From positions 146,389 to 210,388 of the forward strand of contig CAILLO010000047.1 of the NCBI GenBank assembly GCA_903835065.1: DNA of 64,000 bases, written 5' to 3'. A model generated the notes under the pieces. That model saw nothing but the letters and a program-made list of their open reading frames with translations, was not told the origin of the DNA and ran no database searches. This DNA comes from an uncultured Eubacteriales bacterium (GTDB lineage: Bacteria; Bacillota; Clostridia; Saccharofermentanales; UBA5734). Position 1 is the first letter of the stretch, and every line of letters starts with the position of its first letter. Both the position numbers and the translations under genes were made by a program. Shown here piece after piece: positions 46,371 through 54,523 of the stretch.

Positions 46371-47477
46371 ATGTCAATCCGCAAGCCAGCCGTCCTCGTC
46401 CTCGCGCTCGTCCTCGTCCTCGCCACGCTCTTCGCCACGGGTTGCACGACCGGAACCACCACGAAGGTGAAGGTCGGCGTCCTCTACATTTCGACCGTCG
46501 ACGACGGCGGGTGGTCCCAGGCGCACAAGCGCGGCATCGACGCCGCCGTGGCCGAGATCGGCGCTTCCAAGGTCGACCTGATGGAACTCCAGAACATTCC
46601 CGACACCGATACCGCGAAGACGAACGCCGCGATCGACCAGATGGTCGCCGCCGGCTGCAAGATCATCTTCGCGACCAGCTTCGGCTACATGGACGCCGTC
46701 GCCGCCAAGGCCACCCAGTATCCGGACGTCAAGTTCGAGCACTGCTCCGGCTACAAGACCGCCGCCAACCTCGACAACTACTTCGGCCAGATCGAGCAGC
46801 CCCGCTATCTGTCCGGCATCGTGGCCGGCATGAAGTCGACGACCGGCAAGATCGGCTTCGTCGCCGCCATGCCGCTGCCCGAAGTCATCCGCGGCATCAA
46901 CGCCTTCACGCTCGGCGTGCTGTCCGTGAATCCGACCGCGAAGGTCTACGTCAAGTGGACCAACACCTGGTACGGCCCCGACGTCGAGAAGGAAGCCGCC
47001 GTCTCCCTGCTGAACGAAGGCTGCGACGTCCTCGCCCAGCACCAGGATTCCCCCGCCGCCCTGAAGGCCGCCGAGGAAGCCGGCATGTTCGGCATCGGCT
47101 ACGACAACCCGATGGGCACCCAGGCCCCCAAGGCCTACCTGACCGCTCCCGTCTGGAACTGGGGCGCATACTACGCCTACAAGATCAAGGCCGTCATGAA
47201 CGGTACCTGGAAGGTCGAACAGTACTGGGGAGGATTGAAGGAGGGCATCGTCGCCCTCGACACGCTGTCCTCCCTCGTCGCGGACGGCACGCAGGCCAAG
47301 GTCGACGCCGTGACGACCGACCTCAAGGCCCAGGGCAACGACTATATCTTCAAGGGCCCTCTCAAGGACCAGACCGGCACCGTGAAGGTCGAAGCCGGCA
47401 AGACGATGACCCGTGACGAGCAGATGGCGATGAGCTGGTTCGTCGAGGGCGTCGTGGGCGAGATCCCCGCATCCTGA
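46371..47477 (+). CDS. BMP-family nucleoside-binding lipoprotein
   Basis: 368 residues. The start at 46371 (MSIRKPAVLV) follows AAGGGGGAAG; the ATG at 46350 overlapping xpt is less likely because the signal then starts late. The lipobox is LFATGC with Cys at 25. The periplasmic-type fold of the PnrA/Med family begins VKVGVLYISTVDDGGWSQAHKRG, with Asp and Trp positions typical of ligand binding. It should deliver purine nucleosides to the ABC permease encoded next. Strong candidate for the most highly expressed gene of the operon. Confidence 0.92.
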   Translation: MSIRKPAVLVLALVLVLATLFATGCTTGTTTKVKVGVLYISTVDDGGWSQAHKRGIDAAVAEIGASKVDLMELQNIPDTDTAKTNAAIDQMVAAGCKIIFATSFGYMDAVAAKATQYPDVKFEHCSGYKTAANLDNYFGQIEQPRYLSGIVAGMKSTTGKIGFVAAMPLPEVIRGINAFTLGVLSVNPTAKVYVKWTNTWYGPDVEKEAAVSLLNEGCDVLAQHQDSPAALKAAEEAGMFGIGYDNPMGTQAPKAYLTAPVWNWGAYYAYKIKAVMNGTWKVEQYWGGLKEGIVALDTLSSLVADGTQAKVDAVTTDLKAQGNDYIFKGPLKDQTGTVKVEAGKTMTRDEQMAMSWFVEGVVGEIPAS

Positions 47478-47494
47478 CCCCCGGCCTCGTGAAC

Positions 47495-47562
47495 GGGCCC
47501 TGCGGCGTGCAGGGCCCATGACGCATACCGATGGAGGCGGCACCGTCCCGAGGGACGGTGCC
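47495..47562 (+). other. Two tandem hairpins between the binding protein and the ATPase gene
   Basis: Hairpin 1 pairs GGGCCCTGC (47495-47503) with GCAGGGCCC (47509-47517). Hairpin 2 pairs GGCACCGTCC (47539-47548) with GGACGGTGCC (47553-47562). Neither has a T-run. They would protect the 3' end of a processed lipoprotein message and lower downstream expression, a common arrangement for ABC importers. Confidence 0.7.
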
Positions 47563-47591
47563 GCGCCCGGTAGGACAAGGAGTTCGCCCGC

Positions 47592-49154
47592 ATGCCGTAC
47601 CTCCACCCGGAACAGGATACGACCGAGCGCAGGAGGATCGATCCCGCCATCGAGATGGAGGGGATCTCCAAGACGTTCGGCAGCGTGCGGGCCAACCACG
47701 ACATCCGCTTCTCTGTGCGCCACGGGGAGATCCACGCCCTCCTCGGCGAGAACGGCTCCGGGAAGAGCACCCTGATGAACATCCTGTCCGGCATCTACAT
47801 GCCCGACCAGGGCACGATCCGACTCCGGGGCCGCGAAGTCGTCTTCCGCTCCCCGAAGGACTCCATCGCGCTCGGCATCGGCATGGTCCACCAGCATTTC
47901 AAGCTGGTCGAGCCGATGACCGCCTGCGACAACATCTCGATGGGAACGGGTGAAGGGCTACTCCAGGCCCGCGGCAAGGCCGTCTCCCGCATCCGGGAAT
48001 ATTCCGACCGCTTCGGAATGCCGATCGACCCCGACCAGAAGGTCTCGGACATGGCCGTCGGTGAAAAGCAGTCGGTCGAGATCATGAAAGTGCTCTATCG
48101 GGGCGCCGACATCCTGGTCCTCGACGAGCCGACCGCCGTGCTGACGCCGCAGGAGATCGAGCACCTGTTCGCGATTCTTCGCCGCATGCGGGAAGAGGGC
48201 GCGTCGATCGTCTTCATCAGCCACAAGCTCAACGAGGTCATGGACCTGTGCGACCGCGTGACGGTCCTCCGGAAAGGGGAGACCGTCGGCACCGTCGACG
48301 TCCGCGACACGACGCCGCGACACCTGATCGAGATGATGGTCGGCCGCACCGTCGACCTCGCGATCGAGCGGCCTCCCGTCGGCGACGACGGAATCTGCCT
48401 GGACGTGCACGGTCTCATCGTCCGCGACGTCATGGGCGTGAAGAAGCTGGACGACGTGACCTTCCGCCTGTCCCACGGAGAAATCCTCGGCGTCGCCGGC
48501 CTCGCCGGCAGCGGCCAGAAGGAGTTGTGCGAGAGCATCGCCGGCCTCCTGCGGCCCCAGTCGGGCAGGATCCTCTTCCATGACCACGACATCATCGGCC
48601 GGTCGCCGCGCGAGATCATCCGGATGGGCGTCAGCATGAGCTTCATCCCGGAAGACCGCCTCGGCATGGGCCTCGTCGCCTCGATGGACATCGCCGACAA
48701 CATCATGCTCAAGGACTACGCCCTGTACGGCGGCTTCCTGCTCGACCGCCCGAGCGCCCGCCGCAAAGCACAGTCGATCGTCGAGCGCCTCGACATCAGC
48801 ACGCCCGGCATCTTCCACCCGGTCCGCAAGCTGTCCGGCGGCAACATCCAGAAGGTCATCCTCGGCCGCGAGATCGACCTCTCGCCGAAGCTCCTGGTCA
48901 CGGCCTACGCCGTGCGCGGGCTGGACATCAACTCGTCCTACACGATCTACCACCTGCTCAACGAGCAGAAGAGGAAGGGCGTCGCGATCCTGTACGTCGG
49001 CGAGGACCTCGACGTGCTCCTGGAGCTCTGCGACCGCATCCTGGTCCTCTGCGGCGGCCGGGTGACCGGGATCGTCGACGCCCGGACCGCGACCAAGGAG
49101 GACCTCGGGCTGATGATGACCGGACTCGCGGCGCACGGGGAGGCGACGGCATGA
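47592..49154 (+). CDS. ABC importer ATPase with two nucleotide-binding domains (NupA type)
   Basis: 520 residues with duplicated ATPase domains. The first has Walker A GENGSGKST near 56, signature AVGEKQSVEI and Walker B ILVLDEPTAVLTPQE. The second has a degenerate Walker A region (GLAGSGQKE), signature LSGGNIQKV and the family's altered Walker B (VTAYAVRGLD). This asymmetry is normal for the nucleoside and sugar CUT2-type ATPases. Works with the two permeases that follow; stop overlaps the first permease (ATGA). Confidence 0.92.
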   Translation: MPYLHPEQDTTERRRIDPAIEMEGISKTFGSVRANHDIRFSVRHGEIHALLGENGSGKSTLMNILSGIYMPDQGTIRLRGREVVFRSPKDSIALGIGMVHQHFKLVEPMTACDNISMGTGEGLLQARGKAVSRIREYSDRFGMPIDPDQKVSDMAVGEKQSVEIMKVLYRGADILVLDEPTAVLTPQEIEHLFAILRRMREEGASIVFISHKLNEVMDLCDRVTVLRKGETVGTVDVRDTTPRHLIEMMVGRTVDLAIERPPVGDDGICLDVHGLIVRDVMGVKKLDDVTFRLSHGEILGVAGLAGSGQKELCESIAGLLRPQSGRILFHDHDIIGRSPREIIRMGVSMSFIPEDRLGMGLVASMDIADNIMLKDYALYGGFLLDRPSARRKAQSIVERLDISTPGIFHPVRKLSGGNIQKVILGREIDLSPKLLVTAYAVRGLDINSSYTIYHLLNEQKRKGVAILYVGEDLDVLLELCDRILVLCGGRVTGIVDARTATKEDLGLMMTGLAAHGEATA

Positions 49155-50263
49155 TCCGGATCGTCCGCAAGGAGGACATGACCGGCGTCCGGGCGGCGCT
49201 CGTCCGTTTCGCCTCGATTGTCGCGGCGCTCGTCGTCTCCATGCTGATCGTCTGGATCCTCGGCTACGATCCGCTCCGCACGTTCGGCGCGATCCTCCAG
49301 GGGTCCTTCGGATCGAAGTTCGGCATCCTCAACACGGTCGTGATCGCCGTGCCGCTGCTGCTGGCCGCTCTCGCGGTCTCGGTGGCCTTCAGCATGAAGT
49401 TCTGGAACATCGGCGCGGAGGGACAGATCGTCATGGGGGCTTTCGGTGCCGCCGCGGTCTCCATGAACCTTCCGGTCGGCACGCCCCCCGTCGTCGCGAT
49501 CCTCCTGTCGCTCCTGGCGGGCATGGTCGGCGGCGCCGTCTGGGCGCTGATCCCAGGCCTCTTCCGCGCATATCTCGGCACCAACGAGACCCTGTTCACT
49601 CTGATGATGAACTATATCGCGATCCAGTGGGTCGTGTTCCTGCGCAATTTCCTCTGGAAGGACCCCGCCGCGCACGGATTCCCGATCATCGCCACGATTC
49701 CCGCGAACGCCTTCCTGCCGAAGGTCTTCGGCATCCACGCCGGGTGGATCCTGGCGCTCGCGCTGGCCGCGGCCGCCTATTTCTTCCTTCGGTCGACCAA
49801 GCTCGGCTACGAGATCCGCGTGGTCGGCGAGAGCGAGAGGACGGCCCGCTATGCAGGCATGGACGTGCGGCGCGTTCTGGTCCTCGGCGTGCTGATCTCC
49901 GGCGCGGCCGCGGGCCTCGCGGGCGCCGTCCAGCTCACCGGCGTCACCCACACGCTGTCGGAATCGATCGGCGGCGGCGTCGGCTTCACCGCCATCATCA
50001 TCGCCTGGCTCTCGAACCTCAACGCTCCGGCGATCGTCGCAACCTCCTTCCTCTTCGCGGCCCTCAAGCAGGGCGCGATGTCGATGGAACTGCTCGTCGG
50101 GTCGCCTTCCTCTCTGTCCGACGTCGTCATGGGCCTCGTCCTGATGGCGGCCCTCGCGTCGGAGTTCTTCCTCCGCTACCGTCTGGTGCGCGAGCAAGGC
50201 GCGAAAGGCCGCGGACCGCTCGCTCCACCGGAAGCCGGAACCGACCGGAAGGAGGGGAGCTGA
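49151..50263 (+). CDS. ABC importer permease 1 (NupB type)
   Basis: 370 residues, about nine membrane segments, BPD_transp_2 family. The conserved loop GGIGAEGQIVMGA appears as FWNIGAEGQIVMGAFGA near 92, and GTNETLFTLMMNYIAIQW near 142. Forms the nucleoside channel with the second permease. Stop lies one base before the start of permease 2. Confidence 0.92.
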   Translation: MIRIVRKEDMTGVRAALVRFASIVAALVVSMLIVWILGYDPLRTFGAILQGSFGSKFGILNTVVIAVPLLLAALAVSVAFSMKFWNIGAEGQIVMGAFGAAAVSMNLPVGTPPVVAILLSLLAGMVGGAVWALIPGLFRAYLGTNETLFTLMMNYIAIQWVVFLRNFLWKDPAAHGFPIIATIPANAFLPKVFGIHAGWILALALAAAAYFFLRSTKLGYEIRVVGESERTARYAGMDVRRVLVLGVLISGAAAGLAGAVQLTGVTHTLSESIGGGVGFTAIIIAWLSNLNAPAIVATSFLFAALKQGAMSMELLVGSPSSLSDVVMGLVLMAALASEFFLRYRLVREQGAKGRGPLAPPEAGTDRKEGS

Positions 50264-50264
50264 G

Positions 50265-51266
50265 ATGGACCCGACCGGCTTCGCCATGATGATCGCCCTG
50301 TTCCTGGCCTCCGCGATCCGGATCAGCATCCCGCTGCTGATCGGAACCCTCGGCGAGACCCTGACCGAACGCAGCGGCCACCTGAACCTCGGCGTCGAGG
50401 GGATGATGCTGCTCGGCGCCTCCACGGGCTTCTTCGTCGCCGTCCGGACGCAGAACGTCCTGCTGGCGATGCTGGCGGCCATGGGCGGAGCCGGCGCGGG
50501 CGCACTGCTCTACGCCCTCATGACCGTGACCTTCCGCGCCAACCAGGTCGTCACAGGACTCGCCCTGACGATCTTCGGCGCCGGCGTGGCGAACACGCTC
50601 GGAAAATCCGTCACCAACCAGAGCACCCCGCGCAACATCCAGGACCTCTTCGCCTTGCAGCCCCTCCACCCCGACCTCTCGGGCGTGCAGGGAATCCCCG
50701 TGGTCGGCCCGGTCCTGCAGTTCATCGACACGGCGTTCCTCCAGCACAACCTGTACGTCTACGGCGCCCTCGTCGGCTCCGCGCTGCTCGCCTTCTACCT
50801 CTACCGCACGCACAGCGGACTCCACCTGCGCGCGGTCGGCGAGAACCCCGCAGCGGCCGACGCCTCGGGCATCCGCGTCGTCGCCATGCGCTACGGGGCG
50901 ATCGTGGGCGGCGGCATGCTCTGCGGGCTCGCCGGACTCTACATGCCGCTGGTCCACATCACGACCTGGGTCGAGAACATCACGGGCGGCAGGGGCTGGA
51001 TCGTCGTGGCCCTCGTGATCTTCGTGCGCTGGGATCCGCTCAAGGCCATCCTCGGCGCCTTCCTCTTCGGGGCCCTCGAGATCGTCGGCTTCCGTCTCCA
51101 GGCGATTCCGGCGCTGTCCGGCTCGATCTTCTTCTCGCAGTACGTGATCGACATGTATCCGTACGCGATGACGATCCTCGTGCTGATTCTCGCGAACGTG
51201 CGCAGGAAGAAGGGTTGGCAGGGCCCCGGCGCACTCGGCGTTCCCTATTTCCGGGAGGAACGCTGA
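50265..51266 (+). CDS. ABC importer permease 2 (NupC type)
   Basis: 333 residues, BPD_transp_2 family. It opens with the characteristic SIPLLIGTLGETLTERSGHLNLGVEGMMLLGA and carries the loop LRAVGENPAAADASGI near 187. AAGGAGGGGAG precedes the start. Completes the importer (binding protein, double ATPase, two permeases) downstream of xpt. Confidence 0.92.
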   Translation: MDPTGFAMMIALFLASAIRISIPLLIGTLGETLTERSGHLNLGVEGMMLLGASTGFFVAVRTQNVLLAMLAAMGGAGAGALLYALMTVTFRANQVVTGLALTIFGAGVANTLGKSVTNQSTPRNIQDLFALQPLHPDLSGVQGIPVVGPVLQFIDTAFLQHNLYVYGALVGSALLAFYLYRTHSGLHLRAVGENPAAADASGIRVVAMRYGAIVGGGMLCGLAGLYMPLVHITTWVENITGGRGWIVVALVIFVRWDPLKAILGAFLFGALEIVGFRLQAIPALSGSIFFSQYVIDMYPYAMTILVLILANVRRKKGWQGPGALGVPYFREER

Positions 51267-51291
51267 CGGTGCAGGGACGTGCGGGAAAAGG

Positions 51292-51297
51292 TATAAT
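51292..51297 (+). promoter_or_regulatory. Candidate -10 box of the cdaA-glmS operon
   Basis: TATAAT 24 bases before the start codon of the cyclase fusion; no good -35. Confidence 0.5.
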
Positions 51298-51320
51298 CCA
51301 GTTCTAGGGAGGACTCTTCC

Positions 51321-52781
51321 ATGCTGACCGCCTTCGTTGCCCTTCCGGGGGCAGCGGTGTTCTGGACCGAGGCCGGCAAGTTCGTGACCGACCTCTTCGA
51401 CAGTCTAGCCAGCGGCATCCTGTTCTTCGGGGGGCCGCTCGATATCGTGCGCGCCGTCGCCGACATCCTCGTCACGACCTTCGTCGTGTACTTCATCCTT
51501 CGCCTGATGCGGGATTCGAGGGCCTGGCAGCTCGTGAAGGGCATCGTGCTGATCCTGCTTTTCGCGCAGTTCTGCGTGATGCTCGGACTGTCCACGGTGG
51601 GCTTCATCCTCGGCAACACACTGTCCGTCCTCGCAATCGCCTTCGTCGTCCTCTTCCAGCCCGAGCTCCGACGCGCCCTCGAGACCGTCGGCCGGCGGTC
51701 GCTCTCGTTCCTCGCCGGAGCGCTGGTCGACGAAAGCCCTCAATCCGGACATTCAATCCACAACACGATCGAGGCGATCGTCCGGGCCTGCGACCGGATG
51801 TCCGAGTCGCGCACGGGCGCCCTGATCGTGATCGAGCGCGAGACGCGCATGAGCGAACTCGCCGAGCAGGAGAATTCCGTCATCCTCGACGCGGCGGTCT
51901 CTTCGTCCATGCTCCAGCAGATCTTCTACAAGGGCTCGCCCCTCCACGACGGTGCCGTCCTGATCCGCAGCGGCAGGATCTTCGCGGCCCGCTGCCATAT
52001 TCCGCTGTCGGACAACCTCCACCTCCGCCGCGACTTCGGGACGCGCCACCGCGCCGCCGTCGGCGCCAGCGAGATGGGCGACGCGATCGCCGTCGTCGTG
52101 TCCGAGGAGCGCGGAACGATTTCGGTCAGCTTCGAAGGACGTCTCTATGCGATGGAGAATTCCGATTCCCTGAGGATCCTCCTCCACAAGCTCCTCGGCT
52201 CGAAGCAGCTCGGCGTGATCTCCAGCCTGCTCCGCGGCCGCAGCTTGTCCCACGAGGCCGAGACGGCCGCACTCCACGCCGAGGCGGCCGGCATCTCGAG
52301 CGAGGCCGCGGAGGCGGCGGATGCGGACCAGCGTTCGCACGCGCCCAGGCCGCCGGCCCGCAAGTCCTACCGGCTGCATATCCCGAAGGGCCGCCAGCTC
52401 CTCATGCTCGCCGCATCGCTCGTCCTTTCCTGCGTCCTCTGGTTCTATGTGCAGGTGACGACCAATCCCGTCGAAACGAAGATCTTCTCGCCGTCCATCC
52501 AGCAGACGGATACCTCGGGCCTCGTCGCGAACGGACTGATCGTGCTCTCGGCCACCGACACGGTGAGCGTGACCGTGACAGCGCGCCGCGCCACGCTGGC
52601 CTCGCTGCCTGCGGAGTCGGTGCTGGCCTCCGTCGACCTGGCCTCGGCCACGACGGAAGGCACCTATACCCTGGGCGTCCGGATCGACGTGAAGACGAAG
52701 GGGTATTACAAGGTCAGCGACGTCGCCCCTCCAGTGGCGACGATCAAGGTCGGTCCGCCGGTCGCGGCCCCCGCCGCCTGA
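51321..52781 (+). CDS. cdaA: Diadenylate cyclase CdaA fused to a YbbR/CdaR domain
   Basis: 486 residues, against about 270 for CdaA alone. Residues about 30-110 hold the three membrane segments of CdaA; the DAC domain carries the catalytic DGA motif in SPLHDGAVLIRSG (near 210) and the RHR motif in GTRHRAAVG (near 241), so it should make c-di-AMP from ATP. After an Ala/Glu-rich linker (about 305-345) a fourth membrane span (LLMLAASLVLSCVLWFYVQV, near 359-378) leads into one extracytoplasmic YbbR-like repeat (SVTVTARRATLASLPAESV). In Bacillus the regulator CdaR is a separate protein with four YbbR repeats. Followed at once by the FAD gene, glmM and glmS. Confidence 0.9.
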   Translation: MLTAFVALPGAAVFWTEAGKFVTDLFDSLASGILFFGGPLDIVRAVADILVTTFVVYFILRLMRDSRAWQLVKGIVLILLFAQFCVMLGLSTVGFILGNTLSVLAIAFVVLFQPELRRALETVGRRSLSFLAGALVDESPQSGHSIHNTIEAIVRACDRMSESRTGALIVIERETRMSELAEQENSVILDAAVSSSMLQQIFYKGSPLHDGAVLIRSGRIFAARCHIPLSDNLHLRRDFGTRHRAAVGASEMGDAIAVVVSEERGTISVSFEGRLYAMENSDSLRILLHKLLGSKQLGVISSLLRGRSLSHEAETAALHAEAAGISSEAAEAADADQRSHAPRPPARKSYRLHIPKGRQLLMLAASLVLSCVLWFYVQVTTNPVETKIFSPSIQQTDTSGLVANGLIVLSATDTVSVTVTARRATLASLPAESVLASVDLASATTEGTYTLGVRIDVKTKGYYKVSDVAPPVATIKVGPPVAAPAA

Positions 52782-52782
52782 C

Positions 52783-54519
52783 GTGGCGAAGACGCCTTCG
52801 GTCCGGCTGTCCGTCAAGGTACCCGACCTTGTATTCCCATTGTCCGCCTTAGACTCGGACGGCATTCCCGACGAACGACTGCGCGACGCCCTGGCCCGTC
52901 GCCTCTCCCTTCCGCCTTCGAGCCTGGTCGACCCGCAGGCGCTTCGCCTCTCCGTCGACGCCCGGAAGAAGCCCGACATCCGACTGGTCTGCACGGCGAA
53001 CTGCACGCTGGCCGGTACGCAGGCCGACCAGGCCCGGCTGTCCCGCATCCCGGGCGTTTCCGTCGAAGCGGTCCCGGAAGGAGGCTCGTCGTCCGATTCA
53101 GCGATTCTACGCCCGACCCCCGCCGAACCTCCCGGACGATACCGCAGCGGGCCGTCCCCGGTCGTCGTGGGCGCCGGTCCCGCCGGCCTCTTCGCTGCGC
53201 TGCTGCTGGCTCGCGCGGGGCTGGCCCCGATCATCGTGGAACGGGGACCCTCGATCCGCGAGCGGTCGCGCCGCGTGTCGGCCCAGTGGGAATGCGGCAC
53301 GGTCGAGGAGGACTGCAACGTGCAGTTCGGAGAGGGAGGCGCCGGCGCGTTCTCGGATGGCAAGCTCACGACGCGCATCCATGACGCCCGGTGCTCCGCC
53401 GTTCTCGCCGAATTCGCCGCGGCCGGCGCTCCGAGGGAGATCCTCTACCGGGCCAAGCCGCACATCGGGACCGACCGCCTCGGTACCGTCGTCGAGAACC
53501 TGCGCGGCGCGGTCGAAGACGCCGGCGGCACCTTCCGCTTCCATACGCGCTTCGAATCCCCCGTCTTCCGCGATGGCCGGCTGACCGGCGCCGTGCTCCG
53601 CGACGTCCGCACGGGAACGACCGACGCGCTCGCGACCGACGAGATCGTGCTCGCGCCCGGCCACAGCGCCCGCGATACGTTCGAGCGCCTCCATGCCGCG
53701 GGCGTCGGGATGGAGGCCAAGCCGTTCTCGATCGGCGCCCGCATCGAGCATCCCCAGCGGCTCGTCGACGCGTGGCAGTTCGGCGCGGCGGCGGGCCACC
53801 CCGTGCTCGGCCACGCCGAATACCAGTTCAGCGGTTCCGTCGGCGACCGGACGGCCTACACGTTCTGCATGTGTCCCGGAGGGACGGTCGTCGCGTCGGC
53901 CTCGGAACCCCGCACGATCGTGGTCAACGGGATGAGCCGCTTCGCGCGGGACGGGGCGAACGCCAACAGCGCTCTCGTCGTGTCGGTTTCGCCGCAGGAC
54001 TACGAGGGGGATGGCCCGCTGTCCGGCATCCGCTTCCAGAGGACGTGGGAGTCCGCCGCCTTTCAGGCGGGGGAGGGGAGCGCCCCGGTCCAGCGGGTGG
54101 GAGACCTTCTGGGGTCGCCCGTTTCCGGGCCCCTCGTCGAACCCTCCTATACCGGTCCCGTCCGGGAGGCCGACCTTCGCGCCTGCCTGCCGCCCTTCGC
54201 CGTCGAAGGCATGCGGCGGGCCATCGGGGACTTCGACCGTAAGATGCCGGGATTCGCCATGCCGGGGGCCCTGCTGACCGGCGTCGAGACGCGCACGTCC
54301 TCCCCGCTTCGGATCCTCAGGGACGAGGCGTGCCGGTCCGTCACCCACCCGGGCCTCTACCCCTGCGGAGAGGGAGCCGGGTACGCGGGCGGAATCATGA
54401 GCGCCGCCGTCGACGGCCTTCGCGTCGCCGAAGCCCTGCTGGCTTCCCGGAAGCGCCCGATTCCGGAATCGTCTGGTATAATCGTGGAAGGGTTCCGGAA
54501 GGTACCCGCAGGAGGTTGA
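52783..54519 (+). CDS. FAD-dependent oxidoreductase of the glmM-linked family
   Basis: 578 residues, GTG start one base after the cdaA stop, no separate ribosome site. A small N-terminal alpha/beta domain (about 1-105) precedes the FAD-binding turn VVGAGPAGLFAALLLA near 127, followed by the ERGPSIRERSRRV stretch and GEGGAGAFSDGKLTTR, a hallmark of this uncharacterised dehydrogenase family; the end is CGEGAGYAGGIMSAAVDGL. It commonly neighbours the ybbR and glmM genes in clostridia, and the reaction is unknown. The extended -10 for glmM lies inside its last codons. Confidence 0.85.
   Translation: MAKTPSVRLSVKVPDLVFPLSALDSDGIPDERLRDALARRLSLPPSSLVDPQALRLSVDARKKPDIRLVCTANCTLAGTQADQARLSRIPGVSVEAVPEGGSSSDSAILRPTPAEPPGRYRSGPSPVVVGAGPAGLFAALLLARAGLAPIIVERGPSIRERSRRVSAQWECGTVEEDCNVQFGEGGAGAFSDGKLTTRIHDARCSAVLAEFAAAGAPREILYRAKPHIGTDRLGTVVENLRGAVEDAGGTFRFHTRFESPVFRDGRLTGAVLRDVRTGTTDALATDEIVLAPGHSARDTFERLHAAGVGMEAKPFSIGARIEHPQRLVDAWQFGAAAGHPVLGHAEYQFSGSVGDRTAYTFCMCPGGTVVASASEPRTIVVNGMSRFARDGANANSALVVSVSPQDYEGDGPLSGIRFQRTWESAAFQAGEGSAPVQRVGDLLGSPVSGPLVEPSYTGPVREADLRACLPPFAVEGMRRAIGDFDRKMPGFAMPGALLTGVETRTSSPLRILRDEACRSVTHPGLYPCGEGAGYAGGIMSAAVDGLRVAEALLASRKRPIPESSGIIVEGFRKVPAGG
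54474..54482 (+). promoter_or_regulatory. Internal extended -10 promoter for glmM-glmS
   Basis: TGGTATAAT 42 bases before the glmM start, within the end of the FAD gene. It could give glmM and glmS expression separate from cdaA. Confidence 0.5.
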
Positions 54520-54523
54520 ATCC

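Noticed and set aside
47592..49154. Defective transporter ATPase because the second half lacks a normal Walker A and Walker B
   Set aside because: This asymmetry is normal for two-domain ATPases of the nucleoside and sugar importers; the first half is intact.
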